Notes: generated by a model from the letters alone, not told the origin. A DNA stretch of 64,000 nucleotides from Mesocentrotus franciscanus (GCA_037976565.1 CP137674.1:34254618-34318617), one strand, 5' to 3'; numbered from the stretch's first letter, positions 32,932-45,855 are shown. Program-made: numbers and translations.

Positions 32932-33769
32932 CAGTATTGCATCTCATTTGGGAGAAGGAGAGACTGAGGGGTCCGTTCGGGACCTTCTGAGGTTAAGAAT
33001 GTAAGATTGATGAAGAGCAAGTGCCTAGCTACAAGTCATAGATTTCCATTATTTAGAGCAGTTTAATGATATTGCTTCATAATCAAAGGGCCGGGAAATT
33101 TCTGAAAATAAGCCAGGAGTGTTTTCCTGTTGAAAAAAATTATCATGATGCGGCATTGGAAAAACAACCCCTACCCCCTCAAAAAGAAAAAAAAAACAAC
33201 ATACTCTTTAAAGTAAACGTGAACAAGAAATCTGCCGTTGCATTGTCACCCTCCAATCCACCCCCGCCCCACCCCACAATCTCTTTCTTCGTCTTTCTTT
33301 CTCTTTCTCCCTCTCCTCTGTTTGCTCTTTCTTTTATTTGTTTATTTTCACTATTCGATAAGGAGCACGTGTCCCCTAAGCTACACACGCTGTAATAGTT
33401 GCCAATAGCGACATATGTTACGTCGCTACTTGAAATGCGATCATTGCTCAGAGCCATTGACGTGTAAACAAAGATTTTAAAGGTTGGACCAATGCGCATT
33501 TTGCTTTGGTGGGCAAGCACACAATAGATAATGTGCATCAGAGTGTGTCCAACTGAAGCTGAGTTGGCCAATCTATGTATACAAATGGACCTGTTGAAGC
33601 TTATGGAAAATGGAGAATGATCATCACCGATTTGGGATATTTTTCAACACTTTCCACATTGATCCCTTAGATCTTTTTACATGTTAGTAAGTGCATTTTT
33701 ATGATACTAAAGCTGGAAATTTTAATGTTGCAATTAGCCTATGCCTATTTCTTTACAAAATGACTGTAC

Positions 33770-34606
33770 TTTGATTTTATTTTATTTCTGATATATTTAT
33801 ACAGGGTGGCACATATCACCTTCATGAGGCCCTGTTTGGTAAAAAATTAAACAAATAACAGCAGCAACAACAAAATATATAAATACACAAGCATATAAAC
33901 AGGTAAAATACAAATTAATTGGTATCCTCATGAAATAACTGATCATTCAAGAATTATCCTTGATCATTTAAAAGAAAGATGTGAATGGAATTTTCAATTT
34001 AAATAGAAAATACATTAAAAATTGAAATAAAATAGAGAATAGATGATAACCGCGTATTTGAAAGAAAAACAAATTATTGAAAACGTACATTTTTTATAAT
34101 CTGATAAAGCTTAACACAAGGGTTACCAAAATTGTTATATACATATTTGCATTCGATTGCTCTTTAATTAATACACTTAGGTTGTTTACAAGATAGCTGA
34201 AAATGGATGATATAAAGTTAACCATGTCAACAAAATTTAATAATTTTGCAAATAGGATAAATTGGTTAGCTTCGCATGAAAAACCCCAAAAGTTCACTTA
34301 CACGTCATCTGCAGATAACAGGGCTTTTAGAGTGTGTTTAAAACTGTTCAAAGTAGGTGACGTCTTAATAGAACTTTCAAGTTGGTTCCATACTCTAATT
34401 CCAGAATTAGAGGACTTTGTTTATATGTGTCCGTCCTAAATTTAGGTACACGCAATGCATCCCTTACAGCATGTCTTGTGTTGTGATCATGTAGTGAACT
34501 GTCATGACGTTAATTGTTTTTTGAAGTATGCTGGTGCCATGTCATGCGTTGATTTTTGTTATCATCACTGCACGACCGTCCAAACTGGAAACGTGTTTGA
34601 ATAGGC
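33770..34606 (-). mobile_element. LINE 3' end fragment abutting the Penelope-like element
   Basis: Reading the minus strand from 34510: SSLHDHNTRHAVRDALRVPK, then (shifted frame) NSGIRVWNQLESSIKTSPTL and NSFKTHSK. The HNTRH-L-P and G-R-WN-L-S-K blocks are the common C-terminus of many LINE ORF2 proteins. The 3' UTR continues to an AATAAAATAAAAT end near 33775. It meets the PLE arm at about 34606. Confidence 0.65.
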
Positions 34607-34607
34607 A

Positions 34608-35154
34608 TCACCGATATGGGATGGTGAGAGTCAAACGCTATGTACTGGTCTGTGTGGGTAGGCTTCCTATAGACTGAGGTTGAGAGCCTATGGTTGTCGT
34701 GTCTATGAACTAAAGTGTCTAAGAATGCTATCTTCCCTTCACACTCTATCTTTGATGTGAATTGGATGGTTGGTTCGAGGCTGTTCATGTGTTTAAGCAG
34801 ATTATCTGTTTCAGAGATGGGAACTATGATGAAGGTGTCATCTACGTATCTCTTTCAAACACGAGGCATGCAAGAGAGGGGACATGTGTCTAACGCTTCT
34901 TCTTCGAAACTCTCCATGTATAGGTTGGCCACGACAGCCGAGACCGGACTGCCCATGGCTGCCCCTTCTGTCTGTTCATAGTATGAACCTTGATACAGAA
35001 AATATGTGGATCGAAGGACAAACTCGAGGAGTTGAGTGAGTTGTTCCGGTGAGAGTGCGGTACGGGTGGACAAATTGCTGTCTGATTGTAAGCGTTGCAA
35101 TGTAGCATTGCATGCGCCCTCAATCGGTACATTGGTGAAGAGTGAAACTTCGTC
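34608..35154 (-). mobile_element. Penelope-like element, RT palm/thumb fragment (minus arm)
   Basis: Minus-strand translation includes FTNVPIEG, EQTEGAAMGSPVSAVVANLY (the AAMGSPVS-ANLYME block of PLE reverse transcriptases) and [15 protein letters not shown] with the YVDD catalytic box. It continues through [10 protein letters not shown] and STSVYRKPTHTDQY. An in-frame TGA lies just before KRYVDD. Positions 34608-35015 are inverted with 37080-37489. The 5' continuation is at 36288-37085, separated by an insertion. Confidence 0.8.
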
Positions 35155-36287
35155 TGTTTTAGTATGAAATTGTTTTTTTTCATATTAAGGAAATTCAATC
35201 AATGCATAGGGTATTTAATTGGAGACCAATTTTTCCTGTGACTTTTGAAAGCTCAATTGTAACGACGGTTATAGTGTCATATATGCTTTTGATTTTTCAT
35301 TCTAAAGATACCTTAGCAATTTGTTACACGTTGGCAAAAGTGCGACATCTTCAGTCGTCACTCTCACTTTCATTGCAACACGTTAACGAAGGCGTTGTCA
35401 GTTCGTCATCCTTTTGTGCTTGTTTTCAGCATGGTTATGTGTGTCCCGTCACAGAAGTAAGTTCAATGGATTAATTATGTAATTCTGGAGATGATGTGTT
35501 GATGATGTGATTATGTAAAAGGAGGAAAGGGAAAGTTATTGACAAAAGTCAAAGTTTGTTGTAAATGTACACGTATACACGTGAAAATAGGTTGAACTTA
35601 GGAGTACATTATCTGTGTCAATAAGACAATAGGCTTGTGTTGCCAATTCATGTATATCGTTGCCAATTTGTGCTGAAAGTATAAGAAGTCTCAAAAATGT
35701 ATATTTGATTTACACACAAAATTAGCGAAAGGTGTCAGTTGACAGATTTCGGTTTGTTTGAGAGGCTTATGATGATGAAAATTTAAATAAGAAATTTTCC
35801 AAGTAGTTTTGGATGGTTTTGGATTCTTTTGAGAAAAAGGGATTTAAGGCAAATTGTAATAAGTGAGTTAGTTAAATATATGTAAGTGTTTGGTAAACTG
35901 ATTTTGATGACAAGCAATATTGTCTGCTATACTCAAACACTTAGACAATTTAGAGGATATGGTTTATTGGTAATTCATGTATTTGTAGATTCTTTTCTAT
36001 TTATTTACTAAGGAAATATCAATAGGGATGGATGTTAATTAGGAGTTTTTTCTGTTTATGGAATTGATTGTCTTTAATATATCAAAGGAAATAAGAACCA
36101 GGTCACATAAAGAAGTGTATATTTCGAACCATTTATTAAGAACATGTCAAACTCAGAGTGTGAACAAGATAACTCAAAATATGTTATTTTTGTGTATTAT
36201 CTTTACAGATTGAATAAAACCTACACTAGTAGGACTATCCGATTCTAAGGGGCACATCTCGGCTTGTTTTCTTTCTTATCCATCCAA
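35155..36287. other. 1.13-kb insertion inside the PLE reverse transcriptase
   Basis: The PLE frame stops at MVSFD (minus strand, about 36291) and resumes at EVSLFTNVPI (about 35154). The insert between is flanked by CGTC on both sides (35151-35154, 36288-36291), consistent with a 4-bp target duplication. It is AT-rich, has no clear terminal inverted repeat, and contains one unrecognised 90-codon plus frame (35202-35474). What inserted is unknown. Confidence 0.55.
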
Positions 36288-37085
36288 CGTCAAACGAGAC
36301 CATGCGTTCTTGTGTACCGATGGTTTGCTCTGCTATGAACTCTGCAAAACCACTCGAATTGGGAATCGTATATTCAGTCAAACCGGTGAGCGGAGAAAGA
36401 ATCTCTGCTGGGTACTTAGAGAGGTTATAGGCAAAGGAGCCTATGCATGACACTATAGGTCGTAATGGTACTGTGGGTTTGTGTATCTTGGGTAACCCGT
36501 ATATTCTAGGAGGTTGCTTCTGTGTGGGTTTCAGCCTACGATAGGTCGGTTCATCCACCGCATTGTCTTTCTTTAGGTTCAGCAAGGTGCTGGAAAGCTT
36601 GCGAGCCAAGCGGTCTGTGGGATCCTTCTTTAATATACAATACGGACCAGACTCCAATAAGTCGGTCAATTTCTCATGGTACATTGTGGTGTCTAGAATG
36701 ATTGTGGCACGACCTTTGTCGGCTGGAAGAATAGTAATACTATCATCAGCCTTCAAAGTTTTGAGAGCGGTGTGCATTTCTTTCGAAATGTTGTGTTTAG
36801 GGGGCGTGCTTTTTGTAGGATGTTGTCTACATCTCTGCGGGCGGCGTCAGCCGACTCCGCATCAAGACTCTTGACCGCTGTCTCAACTTTCGCAATTATT
36901 TCGGTAGCTGGAATCCGTCTAGGGGAGACGGCAAAGCCGAGGCCTTTCTTAAGAATCTCTTCTTCCGAAGAAGTGATCGTTCTAGAAGATAGGTTAATAA
37001 AACACTTCTCCTCATTCGCTAATGAGGTCACCGTCCTGCTCGACTTTGGCTGTGTGAGTTTATCAAATTTCGTTTGTTGTTCGAT
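36288..37085 (-). mobile_element. Penelope-like element, N-terminal and RT fingers fragment
   Basis: Minus-strand frames read AKVETAVKSLDAESADAARR, then (after a one-base shift near a C run at about 36805) ITILPADKGRATIILDTTMY, then PPRIYGLPKIHKPTVPLRPI and SFAYNLSKY. The LPADKG and GLPKIHKP-PLRPI blocks are diagnostic of PLE reverse transcriptases. It abuts the plus-strand PLE copy head to head at about 37080. The element is dead because of shifts and the insertion at 36287. Confidence 0.8.
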
Positions 37086-38292
37086 CCACATATTTTCTGT
37101 ATCAAGGTTCATACTATGAACAGACAGAAGGGGCAGCCATGGGCAGTCCGGTCTCGGCTGTCGTGGCCAACCTATACATGGAGAGTTTCGAAGAAGAAGC
37201 GTTGGACACATGTCCCCTCTCTTGCATGCCTCGTGTTTGAAAGAGATACGTGGATGACACCTTCATCATAGTTCCCATCTCTGAAACAGATAATCTGCTT
37301 AAACACATGAACAGCCTCGAACCAACCATCCAGTTCACATCAGAGATAGAGTGTGAAGGGAAGATATAGCATTCTTAGACACTTTAGTTCATAGGCACGA
37401 CAACCATAGGCTCTCCACCTCAGTCTATAGGAAGCCTACCCACACAGACCAGTACATAGCGTTTAACTCTCACCATCCCATATCGGTGAAGAGAGGTCTA
37501 GTGAAATGTCTATTTGACAGAGCTTTACGCATAGTGACAAGTCCACAACAGCCATGCAAAGAACGGACCCGTGTCCACAGTGCCCTGAGTCTCAACGGTT
37601 ACCCACGCCGTTTTGTACACAATACCAAGAAGAGATCGTCGGAACCCAGGGATCAGAAGGTATACAAGACATTTACATTCTTGCCGTACATTGATGGTGT
37701 CTCCCAACAACTCAAGCGCCGCCTAGAGAGCCATGGCATTCGAACGGTTTTCAGATCAGATACCACCCTACGTCAACAACTTACACGCCCCAAGGATCCA
37801 ATTCCTCCACATAGACGGGACGGCATTGTGTACAACATCCCTTGCAAAGGATGCGATAGATCCTACATCGGTGAAACTGCCCGTCCGATAAAAGAAAGAA
37901 TCACTGAGCATAAGAGGGACGTCAGGCTCCGCCGAACTGACAACTCAGCCGTAGCCGAACATGCTTGGGACAACCAGCATCAACCAGACTGGGACGGGGT
38001 TCAGTGCCTTTCCCAGGAACGGCATTGGTACACACGGAGGGTAAAAGAAGCTATCAATATCCGTCTCAATCCCAATAATTTCAACAGAGACAACGGGATC
38101 GATATCCCCGAATTTTGGATGCGTACGATACGCCGCCATGACACTCCCCGTCCAGCCGTCCAGCACCGGTCGATTCCAATCAGCAGACAATATAATATAT
38201 CAAATTACATTTTGAGTCAGCGAGTAGAGAATGATCTTGTAGTCAACAAAACATCAACAAACCAACAACAACAACAACATATACTTCAATGA
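37080..38292 (+). mobile_element. Penelope-like element, RT 3' part plus GIY-YIG endonuclease
   Basis: The plus strand repeats the RT block EQTEGAAMGSPVSAVVANLY and [10 protein letters not shown], with the same in-frame TGA and a 2-nt insertion near 37365 that shifts frame. An open frame then runs to 38292. It contains the GIY-YIG endonuclease: GIVYNIPCKGCDRSYIGETA, then RPIKERITEHKRDVRLRR and the KEA segment expected to hold the catalytic Glu. The C-terminal GIY-YIG is typical of canonical Penelope elements. It ends before an AACAACAAC tract. Confidence 0.85.
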
Positions 38293-38845
38293 GGTTTATA
38301 TTATTGTAATAAAAACAATTTAATTTTTTTCCTTAAAAGTATTAATCGATGGAGCATTTTTTATAGAAGATTCTTCTCCAACCATATACAGATATAAAGA
38401 CAGTGTGTCAATAAATTCAGGATATATATTGTTTTTAAAAGATTAGAGTGATCTCTAATAACATGATGTAAGACCTATGATTGGGTTGGTTGATCTGTTA
38501 ATGGGTGATATCAACTGTGAACAAAATATTGATATTGATGTCTTGATGTCGGTTTACACACAAAACATGTGTCATCATTTCTCATTGTAATGGTTCATCG
38601 ATTCTACATAATGAAAGACGTCAGTTTTGTCGCTGGAGTAGGAGTTATTGTACCTTTACTTTATTTCTTCATGCATTGTTTGCACCATACAGAGAACATG
38701 CACCGTGTGCTTAGCTCTAATCTTTATAACGCGGAAATACAACAGCAAATTTCAAATGTAATCGAATATTGGGGCACTTGTGATTTGGGTAATACAAGTA
38801 TCTGAAAGGAATATTTCCTGACATCGTAACATAGGCTCGCTCGCC

Positions 38846-38921
38846 ATGATGTTTTCAAAGTCTTCCTTATCACATCATGCAGCAAACGTCCTACTGATAA
38901 TAGCTGTAGGAAGTCACATTG
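38846..38921 (+). CDS. Orphan signal-peptide exon, plus strand
   Basis: ATG at 38846 opens 25 codons with hydrophobic core NVLLIIAVGS, ending CATTG|GTGAGTC, a strong donor, in phase 1. It matches the type and phase of the first exon of the plus-strand Tie-like gene at 58817. The first plus-strand exon able to accept it is 59255, about 20 kb downstream. It may be an alternative first exon or the remnant of a lost gene. No intermediate exon was recognised. Confidence 0.5.
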
Positions 38922-39412
38922 GTGAGTCTAACTTCCTCATTTCTATTAAGCTGTGTTTTTACCATGTAACAATCTTCCTATATATGCCATATGTATATTC
39001 AATAATGATTATGCGCCATATCTATATATTTCCGAGGACACTTAATAAAGAGTGATCTTGTCGTATCATTAGTCGCTCATGGGTTTATTATTGTTCGCGA
39101 TTACTAAAAAAACTGTATTTTAGCGTGTGTATTAAAAAGAGTAATCCTGAGGAACTCGTTATGACGAGTATACGACTCATGGTCCATCTGCAATTGCTCT
39201 AAACGCTTAACCTCTCATAAAATCTCAACCAAAGTCCTAATTATCTTTGACTTGGAGTAGTGATAAATTGTTGTCTAACGTGGAGTCCCCAAATTGACAA
39301 TCTCTGCAAAAAAATCTTACAAAAATTACAAGGCTTTTATTCATTAATACGTATCAGGTTCCAACCGCCAAAGTAAAGTAGGTGATTATTTGCTTTATAT
39401 CACACATCGACA

Positions 39413-40060
39413 TTAGCCATGTTCAGATGTGGCTTCCTAGTCGGCGTAAGTTTTTCCCTGCAGCAATAATAATATTCTATAGATATTTGACTTACACCAT
39501 GCTTACACCATTGGTTGTCCATACGCTCTTACCCGGACCAACTTGCCACGATTAAGTTAACACGACCTTCCACCGACCCAGTCTTACTAAGCGTAACTTC
39601 CGGAAGTGGTGGCGCCCTCACAAGTCGACCTCAACCCAGCTACCGCATCTATACCGCGCGAAATCTAATTTTCAATTTCGATTGTAAACAAACATATTCC
39701 TAAACCATGAAAATCAATCTAAAGGCATGGAAAAACTCACATGTGGTAAACAGTGTAGGTTTGACCCCGGAAGTTTTAAATGTTAGGTCAAACAACCTTT
39801 GTGAAAGGTCACAGATACTCCGAGTGCCAAGTTAGAGCATCCACACGGTCAACTAACGCTACCCTCTATTCGTGTTGGCGCCTTACTCCTGGAAAAATCC
39901 AGGAGTAAATCAGTCAGCGTAAAGGTCGGCGTACCTAACACGTCTATCGTTTAGACGGTCACTACGCCGACCTTTACGCCGACTTTACCATACTTACGCC
40001 GACTAGCTCTAAACACGACCTTTACGCCGAACAAAATTGCCATCGTGTGAACACGGCTTA
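39413..40060. mobile_element. MITE with TAGCC(A/G)TGTTCA termini and internal hairpins
   Basis: The left end TTAGCCATGTTCAGATG and right end, the reverse complement of TAAGCCGTGTTCACACGATG, form imperfect terminal inverted repeats. Inside, TAAAGGTCGGCGTA faces TACGCCGACCTTTA at 39918-39978, with more CGCCGAC repeats beside it. About 650 bp and non-coding. Confidence 0.6.
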
Positions 40061-41291
40061 GACATTTCGAATGAGAAGATGAATGAGGAACAAAAAAAGT
40101 CATCACTAAACATATGAAACTAAAGGCCAGCAATTCACCTATCAGCGCCTACTTTCACGAGCATGGACTTTGTTGAAATTACAGAGCGCGGTATTTTGAA
40201 ATAATTGTGCCCTAAATTTCACTTTTCCGTGCGTCCTTAGGTTTTTTCTTTCTTCTAATCTTGTTCATAATCATTCCTCCGTAAACAGCTGTCGAATCAG
40301 AAATCATGATTTATAATTATACCTCTAGATTCAGCAAATCAAGCTCGTTCCAAAAACATATAATTTGTTATTAACATTTATCATAAAAATATTCAAAAGG
40401 TGGATTCAAAATGTTCGCCATAAAATCGATTCCTAAAACTATAGTCTCGTTTCAGTTGCCATGGAAATTGTTTTTCGTATTTAGTTAATACTCTCATGGA
40501 CTTATTTTGATTCTCCATTATTCAATCTTCAAATTGTTGATTTGCGTTTGCAAGTCTTATTGGCTAGTTTTCAAACTACATCCCCCTCAAAGTGGTATCT
40601 CAAAACCCTTCGAATATATTATCTAAAACATATCAAAAATCGAATCATTGGATATTAAAGAAACTATACTTGGAAACATTCCGTCATAATTCGCTAAAGT
40701 TGAATTTTTATATTGATCTATTTCCGATGTTGAGGCTTGTTTACTGTGCAATTCGTAGTACTAACCTGCAGGAAAGACGGCGCTCCCAACAAGAAGTGAG
40801 TGTCAATCTACCTCAACGGAAGCGGCGTACGCCGAATGCAAGGCTCATTAGAAATGGAAGAATGCTGCTTTTGGTGTGAATTCAAACTCTACAAAATCAC
40901 TGAAGAAACGGTCTAATCGGCAGAATAAAGATATTAAGTACACAGCAATATCCAACTTTGTTTAAAACATCATGCTTACGGTACCTGTGCTCATCATTTC
41001 ATAATTCTCTCGATACCTTAAGAAAGCCTTTAAGACCTAACTTTTATTACAGTATTTTATTTGTTATGTTCATGTTCTCCAAGTTTATAATGAAAAGCGT
41101 ATTGAGAACTACGCTATACAGATTTACGTTATTATTATTATTGTTATTATTATAACTATTATCATTATTATTATTGGTATCATTATTTAGTAGTATTACT
41201 ATCATTATTATTATCATTATTATTATTATTATTATTATCGACTACTCTATTCATGTGCAAAACTTAAGGAAATGTCATTGCTCCGGGCCAA

Positions 41292-41390
41292 GATAAGGGG
41301 TGGAATCCGCCCCTCACCGGCTGCGAGATGGCATATTAAAATAATGCGGTCTCTTTAGGGTTACATTCAATCATATTCTTACATACATTT
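41292..41390 (+). repeat. LINE 3' end related to 16977-17090
   Basis: Both loci share GGCTG(C/T)GAGATGGCA(T/A)A, TTAAAATAATGC, GTCTCTTT and a TCATATTC-TACATACATTT tail. This marks two copies of the same retroelement family's 3' end. Here no coding part remains. Confidence 0.5.
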
Positions 41391-42309
41391 AAGCCCCCAT
41401 CACACCAAACGAGTTCTCATAACGTTTTGGAAAATATTGTCAAACGGGCTCAAACTGTGTGCGAACGGAGCGAACGTAGTAGTAGCTGTTTACGGTCTGT
41501 TTAAGAACTTCATGGACGGGCTCGGACTGGCTTGGACGGGAAGGGTGCTCTAGAACTTGGAGCCTGTTCAAAAGTTTCCCAGTCCTGCAATTAGACGGAG
41601 TGACAACGAACTTACAACGAGAGTACTACGAACGGAATTGTCGTACTTCGATTCTTCTAGGAACGTGTTACAACGTTACGTGGTCGAGCATCAATTAACA
41701 GTACGACCATGGAGCTAGAACACCAGGAGTGGGCACTCTGCCCCTAGGGCTTTTTCTATCACTCAAGCGGGATTATGCGGGATTAGGGGTCCAACGAAAA
41801 ACAAAACGACCTCTTACGCAACGAGGTCACCCTGGTCGCTATCTCCGGACTTTGATGTCCCATGCGCGATGCCGCTCTGAACTGGCCCTCTCTATGTGGG
41901 AACATCGACAGTCCAGTCATAAGGGATCGCGTGTTCATATAGCTAGCTCTATACACATGTCCCTGTATGTCGTTAGCGTCATCACATGCGACACACACTC
42001 TGATGTTGTGATAGTCTAGGAATTCAGCTCTCAATGGGTGTAAAAATATTGAAAATCGGCCAACGACAAGGCGAGTTTTGACATGATTATTGTTGAAAAT
42101 TGTCCATATTTCAACGTAATATTATTTGTAGACCCTGTCTAGCCCGGGTGAAAATCATTTTTTAGGCAGACAAATTAGATTTTCTTCTTTATTTTGATGT
42201 ATGAGGCTATGACTCCACCGTTCGCTCCCGTTCGTTCTATTGTGATGACCCATTGAAAACAGTACATTTTGGTCCATTACATGAAATGAGATCAACCGTT
42301 GAAAGAAGA

Positions 42310-43325
42310 CTACATTATGCATAGAATAGAATTTATTGACTCTTGCGACCCCCTTCTGGGGTATGAGAGTACAACACATTTACATGTCATGATAATGATA
42401 CATAATAAAGAATACAAACGTAGCATAATAATACAAAGAATACAGAATACAAAAAAAAAACAATACAAATGTATAATGATAAATAGGAATGATCTAAACC
42501 TAGGCTATCATATATGCTACACAAAAATACAATATTAAACAAATATGGCAAGTATACATGAAAAGTGGAGAATTCCACATGAGCAATATAAATACAAACA
42601 ACAAAACACTACTTAATTTTGCTAACTATCTAAAAAATTATCAGTTTAATTTTGTACATGTAAGTGAGATGTGATTGGATTGCATGTTATTGTGATTGGG
42701 TGCATGCAGACTAACAAAATACGGCATAATTATTGTCCCTAGAAAGATAAACCTAAATCACTCTTTGCTTTCCAAAGGACAAACAAAAAACATAATGGAA
42801 TATAATGCAATAAGATAAAACAAACAAACAAAACTATACTTGACGTACAGCAAGACTGTACTACAATATTCCTTTTTATATATGGGTGACATGATTATGA
42901 TTGGATTGTTCAGATTTATTTAGACCAGCAAAATATGAAATTATTATCCTTAAGAAGAGTACTAATTTCTTCAGCTGTCCTGTACCGGAATATAAAAATA
43001 AATTCAACATGTGTAATGTGCAAGGGCGTTTAACTATTACTTTACGACCTAAATATAACTCTCTTTCCTTTCTGAAAAAAGGGCAAACAAAAACATAATG
43101 GTATTCATCACCAGACTAATGCATATCACAACATGGGCATTCTATACTAATTTCATTAAAAGCTTCTTTGAATCTGTTATTATTAATTGGTAAACGGTGT
43201 GACCTACATCTAAAACGGCTAAGCAATGTTATTCTATCTTTTTTACCCAGCAAAACTAAATACCTTTCAAAGAGAATCATTTTTAAAGATCCTATAATTT
43301 TGGCATGCACTGTTTGACCAAATTG
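42310..43325 (-). mobile_element. LINE 3' terminal fragment, minus strand
   Basis: A minus frame at 43310-43116 reads KIIGSLKMILFERYLVLLGK and RFRCRSHRLPINNNRFKEAF, then CPCC. This is the C-terminal SRFR-S-HRLPI-R block found at the end of some LINE ORF2 proteins. The 3' UTR runs to an AATAAATTCTATTCTATG end near 42310. It overlaps the end of the endonuclease frame in a different frame at about 43325, which marks a junction or deletion of the RT. Confidence 0.55.
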
Positions 43326-44580
43326 TTGTTACGAAAATTTTATCTCTATTTTTCATCAAAGAAAAAATTGATTCATTTAACCAAGGGGATTGCTTATTTC
43401 TAATTCTTTTAGTTTTATAAGGCATAAATTTATCTATAACATTTATCAAAAGTTCTTTCCATTTGTTTGCTGCTTCATCAATGTCTTCATATACTTTAAT
43501 TTCACCCCAAGGCTGATTTTTCACATCAGACTTAAAAGCTTCAACATCCAAATTAGTACACTTTCTAAAAGTAATGTATTTTTCATTTATATTATTATTA
43601 TTACAATTGGATTTCCATACAATGAAACTCATTGAATGGTCACTTAAGCCGCTGTGAATCACACCCCAAGACTTAATTTTATCCCTGGAATTAGTAACTA
43701 TATGATCTATCAAGGATGAGGAACCGTTCACAATTCTAGTGCATTCAGAGGTATTTACCTGGTCCATGGAGTAAATACTATTAATTTGATTATAATTCTT
43801 AGTCTGCCAATGTATAGGTTGTTTTAAGATATCACAGTTTGTATCACCCATCATTACCAGATGACAGTTAAATCCTGATGCAAAAGAAATAAGTTCATCA
43901 TAATAATTAAAAACTTCATTTTTTGAATTAGGAGGTCTGTACCAGTTAATAAAGATAATAGGTTTTGTATTCTTTAGTCGAATTATAATAGGTATGGCCT
44001 CAAGGTGGGAAAGAGAATCGTGCTCTAAAACTGAATAAATAAGACTTTCATGTATATAAATAGCAACTCCACCTCCAGATCTATTTCTGTCCTTTCTGAC
44101 AATGAAATAATGAGGTATTTCAATTTCAGGACTTCTAATGCTACTATCCAGTCTAGTTTCATTGAGTGCAAAAATGTGAATTTGGTTTTTCATAACAATA
44201 GATCGCAATTCATCAATATTCTTAAGTAAACTGGCAATATTAAGATGAACAAATTTTAGACCCTTAATAGATAGTTCTGAATATTTCTTGAAGCTAATAT
44301 CATGATTTTTCAGGGTGACCTCTGATTTATCGTCATGAGAATTTGATACAATTGTAATAGATTCCGGTACATTGGTAGATTCATCATAAAATGGCAATAC
44401 TTTCATGATACATTTCGGGCACCGCCATTCCAAAAATAATTCAGACATGTCATTATACACTTTGACAGGAATATTTGCGCAGGAGATATGAACCCAATCA
44501 TTACAAGAAGTACAAAGAAGTGCTCTATGGTTGACTTTAACATGATTATTGCATAATGCACATACAAAATTGATGTTCAT
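43285..44580 (-). mobile_element. LINE ORF: PHD finger plus APE-type endonuclease, intact frame
   Basis: A 437-codon open frame starts at ATG 44580. Residues 7-58 form a PHD-type Cys4-His-Cys3 finger (CALC, LLCTSCNDWVHISC, WRCPKC). An APE-like endonuclease follows: FVHLNIASL, IFALNETRLDSSI (catalytic Glu), GGGVAIYI, INWYRPPN, MMGDTNCDIL (usual GDFN), LIDHIVTN and GLSDHSMSF (catalytic Asp-His). PHD plus EN is typical of CR1/L2-group LINEs. The RT should follow but is cut off at about 43325. A related RT half lies on the other strand at 45856. Confidence 0.85.
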
Positions 44581-44624
44581 TACAAACAGAAAACAGAAAA
44601 TATAAAATCAATATGAAACCAAGT

Positions 44625-44630
44625 GACAAA

Positions 44631-44679
<49 letters not shown>

Positions 44680-44725
44680 ATAATAAAGCAACGACAACAA
44701 CAAAAACAAAAACAAAAACAAAAAA
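44625..44725. repeat. Poly(A)/(AT)n/AAAAC low-complexity tract
   Basis: A run of A is followed by (AT)n and repeated AACAAA units, just 5' of the minus-strand LINE frame. It may be a retroelement tail or slippage. It carries no gene. Confidence 0.85.
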
Positions 44726-45855
44726 TATATGAATATGTTTGAGCACACAGGTGGAGACAATCCGAAACTGGAGCGGGAGCAGTACTTAATCACATAGCAG
44801 TACATGTATGTTATAACAGAGAATGATTATTATTTAATTTTACAGGTTCATTCAAAGCTGTAGCTTTGAAAAATTTTACAATACGGTCATTTAGGAGAAG
44901 AAACTTGCCTGCAGGCAGGCCTAATGCTCAATAAAGAAGTATAACTGCATTACATTAAGTGGCAAAATATAAAGAACCTGAAGAACCAGAGTAGACCATG
45001 AATACTCCTAGAATACAGAGTCATATAATACAAAAGAGCAACATGACAAAATAGTCTATTCATTATATATATATAGAGAGAGTATTATGAGAGAGTTATA
45101 CGAAGAAGAGAAGTAACAACTATTACATTATGAGTCTATGCAGTCAGTGTCAATGACCAAGAGTGGAACATCACTCTAAAGTATTTAAGTAACAAGCAGA
45201 CTATTATTCGTTTAAATATCTAGTACCATGGCAGGATCCCATTAACAACATATTACCAAAAAAACAATTGGTTGATCATTGTGCTGATCCAAAGCACTGT
45301 ATAGCGATTAGTTTCGATGTGCAAAAGAAGTACATAATAAGCAGTTAATCCTCATAGACATTTTGGGCGTGGAGTAGCAACTCCCAAATCTTCTTTCTTG
45401 TTATACCACTAAACAATTCACCTTGAGAAGAACCTTCTCATTGTATAATGAATAAGGTATTGTAAGATGGTACACATACACACACAAAAAGTCATTCAGC
45501 CTAACACTGACATCTGTAAGATCAATGGCAATGACCATTTATACGTCTTAATCAGAGAAGATCGCCATTTTCTTGAATGTAAGAAAATATTACAAATTCG
45601 TGAATATATGAAATATACATGTGTTATTATAAAATAAGAAATAACACAAATAGTCAGCTAATCATTGTAAAAACAAAAAAAATATATAATACTGAGTAAA
45701 CACGAATAATAATAAATAGATGAGCTGGGTATAGAGTAATATATAGCAATGACACAAAGAATGGCATCAGATTCGATTTACATACATTAAGACGTCGAAA
45801 GTATGACTTAGATTTTCTCGATATGACTCGAATTTTCGGCTGAATACTCTATTAA

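Noticed and set aside
33179..33571. 130-codon minus-strand frame
   Set aside because: No recognisable domain, low-complexity start, and no splice or promoter context. Left unannotated.
35202..35474. 90-codon frame inside the PLE insertion
   Set aside because: Too short and without motifs; it may be a chance frame in unidentified DNA.
41729..42034. Overlapping plus and minus frames of 83-96 codons just inside the 5.9-kb unit
   Set aside because: Checked as a possible transposase. No DDE, zinc-finger or other motif is visible, and the frames overlap on both strands.
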